Of a stretch of DNA of 10,419 bases, positions 5,823 through 10,419 are shown in pieces. The stretch is taken from contig DTYS01000118.1 in assembly GCA_012961755.1 (NCBI GenBank), positions 1 through 10,419 of the forward strand, written 5' to 3'. The position numbers were made by a program, and so were the translations under genes. The stretch's first letter is position 1. Each line of letters opens with the position of its first letter. Source of the stretch: Candidatus Latescibacterota bacterium. GTDB taxonomy: Bacteria; Latescibacterota; 4484-107; B68-G9. The notes beneath the pieces are model-generated. The model did not search any database and was not told the DNA's origin. It saw nothing but the letters and a program-made list of their open reading frames with translations.

Positions 5823-8426
5823 ATGCGCAAGGCAGGTATATTTGTCCTGCTCCTCTGCTCCTCGGGCTTCGCCCAGCCCCTCATAAGGGAGCCCCTCTCG
5901 CCGGGGGGGCCTGGGGTGCTTATGGGTGCCCTGGAGCCGGCGTTGAGGAAGTGGTACGTACCTCAGGAGTTGTACTACATGTACGGCTGGGAGCAGTGGA
6001 GGTATTCTAACTACGCCAGGGACCTCTACAAGAGGTACGTGGACATAAACCTCCAGGGTAACAGGTACTACGATATATTCGGGAACTACGTTACCAGAGG
6101 CTGGCAGATATTCGACTGGAGCCAGGAGCAGCCCAGGGACTTCGGGAGCAGCATATTCAAGAGCCCCAAGTACGCCTCCTGGTTCGACAACCTCCTCATC
6201 TCCTCGGCCCACAAGGGACAGTACTACACCGCGCTCACGGTCGGGGACGAGATAAGGACGACCCTCACACCCCTCACCTTCTCCAAGCCCACTTTCAACG
6301 GGATACAGCTCGACTTCCTCTCGGACAAGTACTCCGCGACCGTTATAGCTTCCCGTATAAGCAACCCCGGCACCCCCAGGATGAAGGACATATCCCCCCC
6401 CGAGACCATGAGCGACTTCACGAACTTGGTGGGGCTCAGGGGGACGGTGCAGCTCGGGAGGTTCGTAACCGTGGGGGCGACCTACGTGGACGCCTTCGTG
6501 GGGAGGAGCCTGGACGACTGGGCCGAGAACTCCCTCAAGGGGAGGCTGAGCTCCGGACAGAACGCCGGAAAGGTGCGGAAGATAACGATAAGGCTTTCTG
6601 ATGACTCCCCCGAGGACGGGGAGGCGGGGGCGGCCCTGTTCTCGGAGCAGATATTCATAGATGGAAGGCCCGCGGATATACATCCCGTGATAAAGGGTGG
6701 GGAGTTCGTAAAGGGGCACTACGAGGCCAACGGCAAGAACCAGATGCTTTTGGTCTACGATATATCGGGATGGTCCTACGTGGACGAGACCGGGACCGTC
6801 AGGGACGTCAACTGGTTCAAGAGGGTGAGCTTCGCTCTGGTCCTGGCCAACGATTACAAGGTGGAGATCACTTCCAACCTCCAGGTGGATGCCACAGGAC
6901 AGGAGATATTCCTGCCAGTGACCCGTGCCCCGGGGAACGTCAAGGATGCGACGAACCTCAGGGTCGTGCGCTTCGACTACGGGCTTCCGACCGCCAACGA
7001 GATATACGGGGTGACGTTGGAGGTCTCCGACCTCTACGGCTTCTGGCTCAGGGCCGAGTACGACGTGAACCGGAGGCACAGGAGGTTCCCGAACCAGAAC
7101 CCCGAAATAACCGAGCACACCTTGGCCACGGACAGGTCGGTGGCGGGATATCTGACCTTGGCGAAGCTGGCCTACCCCTGGTACGCATACTTAGAGGTCT
7201 TCCACTTGGACTACGACTACAGCACCACCTCGTACATCGTGGACATGAACGGCAGGATATTCTACGACGATGCTCAGAGGTATTGGTTCGAGTTCGTGGA
7301 CGACAACGACGACCAGGACAGGTACCCCGACTGGGACAGGTGCTCGGCTAACCAGAGGGCCGGGAACGATTACGAGCTTCAAAACGGGATATTCCCGGGC
7401 CTGGACGAGAACAACGACTTCGTGTCCGACTTCAACCAGAACCAGAACTACCAGCCGGACTACGAGGAACCCTTCCTGAGATATAGCGTAGACCCTCCCG
7501 AGTTCCTATTCGGGATGGACATGAACCACAACACCATAATAGACAGGTTCGAGAACGACGAGGAGCCCGACTACCCTTACAGGAGGGACCGCAGGGGATA
7601 CAACGCGTACGTAGGCGTAGAGGTCCTCCCCAGGATGAAGCTCACGCTCGGGCGCATGGAAGAGAGGACGCTCTCGAGGAAGGAGAAGAGCGAGGCCACC
7701 TACGTCCTTCTGACCTACGAACCGAGCTTCCCCGGGGTGGGGGACCTAAGGGTCTTCGAGAACTTGGTTAGGGTGCGGGACAACATACCCGACAACCTGG
7801 TCCAGTGGGAGCAGCTCCCCAACACCAAGGGGGCCATGGTCCCCTTCGAGGACCCACTTGTGTGCAGGAACACCCTCGTGAACACCTTCTACGTGGACTT
7901 CAAGTACACTGGGAAGGAAGGTCTGAACATCATAAACAAGTTCAAGTATCAAATATACCATCAGATGGAGAGGACGTCGGGTATAAGGAAGGACAGCAGG
8001 CTCGTGGGCCTGATAAACAAGGCGGACTACAGGTTCGTCCTTCCGGGAAGGGTGGTTTTCTGGCCGAAGTTCAAGAGCATGTACCTCTGGAGACAACCTT
8101 TTAAGACCGGGGAGCTCGAGAGGAAGGAGCTTTGGGAGATACTTTCCCTGAACCTGGCCTATCCCGTGTTCGAAAGGGGGAGCTTGGAGTTCGGACTCGA
8201 GTACACCAGGTTCTACAACCTACTGAAGCGCCCCGCGGTCCCTCCACCGGGTTACGTGGAGGACTTCCAGGGGTTGGTCCTAGCTGCCCAGTTCTCCAAC
8301 CAGGTTGACTTCATGGGGTACAGGCTCGTGAGCAAGGTCGGGATCCGCCAGCAGACCAGGTACTTCAGAAAGACCACCCGCACCGGAAATGTGATATTCG
8401 TCAGGATATACGCCGGCGTGGAGTGA
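5823..8426 (+). CDS. Large exported protein with Asp/Asn-rich loops; possible outer-membrane/surface protein
   Basis: The product is 867 aa from ATG 5823. The signal peptide MRKAGIFVLLLCSSGFAQ has a normal basic n-region and an A-Q cleavage site. The mature part is rich in Tyr, Phe, Trp and alternating hydrophobic strands (for example YYTALTVGDEI, GIQLDFLSDKYSATVIAS and YGVTLEVSDLYGFWLRAEY), as in outer-membrane or large beta-sheet proteins. The middle (about residues 493-583) has three acidic clusters: VDDNDDQDRYPDWD, LDENNDFVSDFNQNQN and DMNHNTIIDRFENDEEPD. Their spaced Asp/Asn resemble calcium loops of EF-hand, dockerin or thrombospondin-3 type. The last residues, YAGVE, lack the terminal aromatic typical of BAM-inserted barrels, so the barrel reading is unproven. 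It follows the paralogue by 17 bases and is the last gene before a terminator. I do not recognise a named family. Confidence 0.85.
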   Translation: MRKAGIFVLLLCSSGFAQPLIREPLSPGGPGVLMGALEPALRKWYVPQELYYMYGWEQWRYSNYARDLYKRYVDINLQGNRYYDIFGNYVTRGWQIFDWSQEQPRDFGSSIFKSPKYASWFDNLLISSAHKGQYYTALTVGDEIRTTLTPLTFSKPTFNGIQLDFLSDKYSATVIASRISNPGTPRMKDISPPETMSDFTNLVGLRGTVQLGRFVTVGATYVDAFVGRSLDDWAENSLKGRLSSGQNAGKVRKITIRLSDDSPEDGEAGAALFSEQIFIDGRPADIHPVIKGGEFVKGHYEANGKNQMLLVYDISGWSYVDETGTVRDVNWFKRVSFALVLANDYKVEITSNLQVDATGQEIFLPVTRAPGNVKDATNLRVVRFDYGLPTANEIYGVTLEVSDLYGFWLRAEYDVNRRHRRFPNQNPEITEHTLATDRSVAGYLTLAKLAYPWYAYLEVFHLDYDYSTTSYIVDMNGRIFYDDAQRYWFEFVDDNDDQDRYPDWDRCSANQRAGNDYELQNGIFPGLDENNDFVSDFNQNQNYQPDYEEPFLRYSVDPPEFLFGMDMNHNTIIDRFENDEEPDYPYRRDRRGYNAYVGVEVLPRMKLTLGRMEERTLSRKEKSEATYVLLTYEPSFPGVGDLRVFENLVRVRDNIPDNLVQWEQLPNTKGAMVPFEDPLVCRNTLVNTFYVDFKYTGKEGLNIINKFKYQIYHQMERTSGIRKDSRLVGLINKADYRFVLPGRVVFWPKFKSMYLWRQPFKTGELERKELWEILSLNLAYPVFERGSLEFGLEYTRFYNLLKRPAVPPPGYVEDFQGLVLAAQFSNQVDFMGYRLVSKVGIRQQTRYFRKTTRTGNVIFVRIYAGVE

Positions 8427-8446
8427 TGCCCTTCCCGTCCTCCTTC

Positions 8447-8474
8447 GGGGTCCGGTGCGCCGGGCCCCTTTTTT
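8447..8474 (+). terminator. Rho-independent terminator after the exported-protein cassette
   Basis: GGGGTCCGG (8447-8455) pairs with CCGGGCCCC (8460-8468) across a TGCG loop, with one G-U wobble, and six T residues follow (8469-8474). It lies 21 bases after the TGA of the 867-aa gene, a canonical arrangement. The next gene's ATG is only 14 bases beyond the T-tract. Confidence 0.9.
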
Positions 8475-8488
8475 CGGACGGAGGATAG

Positions 8489-9391
8489 ATGCGTCCGGTA
8501 TTGGTCGTGGGCTCGGTGGCGCTGGATACGGTGTACACCCCCTACGGGAAGAGGGAAGAGATGCCCGGAGGTTCCGGGCTGTACTTCTCGGCGGCCGCGG
8601 GCCTCTGGGCTCCCGTGAGGGTGGTGGGGGTGGTGGGGGAGGACTTCCCCTCGTCCGCCCTCGTCCCACTGAAGGAGCGGGGTGTGGACCTTTCAGGTCT
8701 CAGGTTCGTCCCCGGCAGGACCTTCAGGTGGGTCGGGGAGTACGGCGAGGACCCGAACCTGCGCCGCACCTTGGACACGCAGCTCAACGTGTTCCAGGAC
8801 TTCCGGCCGGAGCTTTCCCCTTCGTACCGTGACACCCCCTTCGTCTTCCTGGCGAACGTAGACCCCGAACTTCAGCTTATGGTCTTAGGACAGGTGGAGG
8901 GGAGGAAGTTCGTGGCATGCGACACCATGGACTTCTGGATAAGGGGAAAGAGGGAGGCCCTTTCCGAGGTCCTCTCCTGTGTCGACATGGTGGTGCTCAA
9001 CGAGGAGGAGGTCAGGGAGCTTTCCGGGAGGAGGAACCTGGTGGACGCCGTGGAGGTCGTGGCCGGGATGGGGCCGAGGTGGATCGTGGTGAAGAGGGGG
9101 GAACACGGGGCGGTGCTCTTCTCGGACGGAGGGTTCTTCCTGCTTCCGGCTTTCCCCGTGAGGAAGGTCGTAGACCCCACGGGCGCGGGGGACACCTTCG
9201 CCGGTGGGACCTTGGGTTACCTCGCAGAGGTGGACGACCTGTCCGACCGGACGCTTAGGAGGGCCATGGCGTACGGGACAGTGTTGGCCTCCTTCTGCGT
9301 GGAAAAGTTCGGGCTCGAAGGTCTGATAGGTCTGACCGTTGAGGATGTTGAGATGAGGTTCAGGACCTTCCGGGAGATGTTGGAGTTCTGA
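8489..9391 (+). CDS. PfkB-family (ribokinase-like) sugar or nucleoside kinase
   Basis: The product is 300 aa, a normal length for the family, starting at ATG 8489 with GGAGG at 8480-8484. It should transfer the ATP gamma-phosphate to a hydroxymethyl group of a sugar or nucleoside in the cytoplasm. The N-terminus VLVVGSVALDTVYTP has the substrate-contact Asp at position 13, followed by PGGSGLYFSAAAG (26-38) with the family's Gly-Gly motif. Further on are VVLNEEEV (168-175, the N..E region), IVVKRGEHGAVL (199-210) and the family signature DPTGAGDTFAGG (229-240), in which D235 is the catalytic base and the GAG turn forms the anion hole. I see no subfamily-specific marker, so the substrate stays open: ribose, fructose-type sugars, adenosine and others are possible. 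The next gene follows by 11 bases, so they are probably co-transcribed. Confidence 0.93.
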   Translation: MRPVLVVGSVALDTVYTPYGKREEMPGGSGLYFSAAAGLWAPVRVVGVVGEDFPSSALVPLKERGVDLSGLRFVPGRTFRWVGEYGEDPNLRRTLDTQLNVFQDFRPELSPSYRDTPFVFLANVDPELQLMVLGQVEGRKFVACDTMDFWIRGKREALSEVLSCVDMVVLNEEEVRELSGRRNLVDAVEVVAGMGPRWIVVKRGEHGAVLFSDGGFFLLPAFPVRKVVDPTGAGDTFAGGTLGYLAEVDDLSDRTLRRAMAYGTVLASFCVEKFGLEGLIGLTVEDVEMRFRTFREMLEF

Positions 9392-9402
9392 AGGGAGGGG
9401 AC

Positions 9403-10239
9403 ATGAGCGGACCTGTTGCCGTGGCGACCTGGAGGTTCGGCAAGGGAGCGGTCGAGGGGGCTCTGAAGGCCCTGAGGGACGGAGGGACGGCCTTGGACGC
9501 GGTGGAGGCGGGGATAAGGGTGGTGGAGGCGGACCCCGAAGTCGACAGCGTCGGCTTGGGGGGCGCACCGAACTCGGAAGGAGTGGTCGAGCTCGATGCC
9601 GCGATGATGGAGGGGAGGACCCTCAGGGTGGGGGCGGTGGCGGCCCTGAGGGACGTATTGCATCCTATATCCGTGGCCAGGAAGGTGATGGAGGAGACCC
9701 AACATGTGCTCCTCGTGGGGGAGGGCGCGCTGAAGTTCGCCTTGGAACACGGGTTCAGGAGGCAGGACCTCACCACGGAGGAAAGCCGCAGGAAGTGGAG
9801 GGAGTGGAAGGACGCCCACGACACCATAGGGCTCGTGGTCTTGGACGGAGAGGGCAACATGGCAGCGGGCTGCTCTACGAGCGGTTCGGCTTACAAGCTT
9901 CCCGGTAGGGTGGGGGACTCCCCCATAGTCGGTGCCGGGCTTTACGTGGACGACGATGTGGGAGGGGCGGCCGCCACGGGGAGGGGGGAGGACATAATGA
10001 GGTACTGCTCCTGCTTCCTCGCCGTGGAGCACATGAGGAGGGGCCTCTCGCCCCAGGAGGCTTGCCTCGAGGTCGTAAGGAGGATATACGAAAGGGAGGG
10101 TAAGGTCTCGGTGTACCTCGTGGCCTTGGACAGGGAGGGGAGGTACGGCGCGGCAGGGATAAAGAAGGGGTTCCCGTACGCGGTCGGCTCCGAAGGGAGG
10201 AGCCTACTTCTTGAGGGTGCATACCTGGTCGAAGGATGA
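9403..10239 (+). CDS. Glycosylasparaginase-type Ntn hydrolase (N4-(beta-N-acetylglucosaminyl)-L-asparaginase)
   Basis: The product is 278 aa with a strong site GGGAGGGG (9393-9400) before ATG 9403. The family hydrolyses the GlcNAc-Asn bond; the precursor cleaves itself to expose a Thr nucleophile. HDTIGLVVLD places the cleavage site before T141, giving an alpha chain of 140 and a beta chain of 138 residues. Counterparts of the flavobacterial enzyme's key residues, as I recall them, are all present at a near-constant offset: W10, T141, T159, R169 and D172 in GRVGDSPIVGAG, and T192-G193 in AATGRGEDIMR. MRRGLSPQEAC also fits. This favours glycosylasparaginase over plant-type asparaginase or isoaspartyl peptidase, although overlapping activity is possible. 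Unlike the flavobacterial and animal enzymes it has no signal peptide, so it should be cytoplasmic. It lies after a sugar kinase and overlaps the next gene by ATGA. Confidence 0.92.
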   Translation: MSGPVAVATWRFGKGAVEGALKALRDGGTALDAVEAGIRVVEADPEVDSVGLGGAPNSEGVVELDAAMMEGRTLRVGAVAALRDVLHPISVARKVMEETQHVLLVGEGALKFALEHGFRRQDLTTEESRRKWREWKDAHDTIGLVVLDGEGNMAAGCSTSGSAYKLPGRVGDSPIVGAGLYVDDDVGGAAATGRGEDIMRYCSCFLAVEHMRRGLSPQEACLEVVRRIYEREGKVSVYLVALDREGRYGAAGIKKGFPYAVGSEGRSLLLEGAYLVEG

Positions 10240-10419
10240 AGCTCGGGGACTACATATTGGCCTCGGTCCTTGGAGTTCCGGCCCTGATGCTCGCAACGGT
10301 AGGGCCGGGGAGGGTGACCCATCTCCTCATGGATAGGTTCGGCTGGAACCCCTACATAGAGGAGCGGGAGAGGGAGGTAGTGCCCCAACGCTCGGAGGAG
10401 AGGAGGCTCGTCCTTTCGA
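10236..10419 (+). CDS. Membrane-anchored protein, 3' end cut off by window edge
   Basis: ATG 10236 overlaps the previous gene's TGA in ATGA, a typical translational coupling arrangement, with GAAGG directly upstream. The 61 visible residues begin MKLGDYILASVLGVPALMLATVG, an uncleaved-looking N-terminal membrane helix or signal anchor, followed by a charged stretch (YIEEREREVVPQRSEERR). The frame stays open to the edge. Codon use matches the neighbours. I cannot assign a family from this much sequence. Confidence 0.7.
   Translation, partial: MKLGDYILASVLGVPALMLATVGPGRVTHLLMDRFGWNPYIEEREREVVPQRSEERRLVLS

Noticed and set aside
5799..7118. 439-codon open frame on the minus strand opposite the 867-aa exported-protein gene
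   Set aside because: The plus-strand gene has a signal peptide, an ideal ribosome site and coherent domains. The minus frame gives Pro/Val/Gly/His-rich text with no recognisable domain, as expected from GC-rich codon bias.
9217..10032. 271-codon minus-strand frame opposite the kinase and glycosylasparaginase genes
   Set aside because: It spans two strongly identified plus-strand genes and shows no motif of its own.

Overview
The window is about 57% G+C by eye and every convincing gene is on the + strand, packed with gaps of roughly 10 bases. Arg is mostly AGG, Ile often ATA, and Lys/Glu are AAG/GAG, a codon pattern often seen in thermophiles. An outer-membrane-type lipoprotein, several Sec signal peptides, and C-terminal FlgD/CHU_C-like Ig domains carrying a TPNGDG motif suggest a Gram-negative bacterium near the FCB assemblage, or a deep, uncultured candidate phylum using similar secreted proteins. 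That placement is inference; the window has no rRNA or other marker gene.

Region 1 (1-872) is the 3' part of a gene encoding a CBM9/DOMON-like sugar-binding domain. It is open to the left edge and followed by a strong hairpin that looks like a terminator.

Region 2 (873-8474) is a four-gene cassette of exported proteins: a 780-aa discoidin-type protein with a C-terminal FlgD-like domain, a 235-aa lipoprotein, a 615-aa shorter paralogue of the first protein, and an 867-aa exported protein with Asp/Asn-rich loops that may be a surface or outer-membrane barrel protein. A textbook Rho-independent terminator closes it. I read it as a surface assembly: two paralogous glycan- or surface-binding proteins with the same C-terminal sorting-type domain, a lipoprotein partner, and a large envelope protein. 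This is the part most likely to be an undescribed system.

Region 3 (8475-10419) is cytoplasmic metabolism: a PfkB-family sugar/nucleoside kinase, a glycosylasparaginase-type Ntn hydrolase with a complete set of active-site residues and no signal peptide, and the start of a membrane-anchored protein overlapping it by ATGA. The kinase starts only 14 bases after the terminator's T-tract, so it must depend on read-through or on a promoter upstream of that terminator.

I saw no tRNA, rRNA, CRISPR array, transposon or inverted-repeat mobile element. No stretch over 300 bases lacks a gene.
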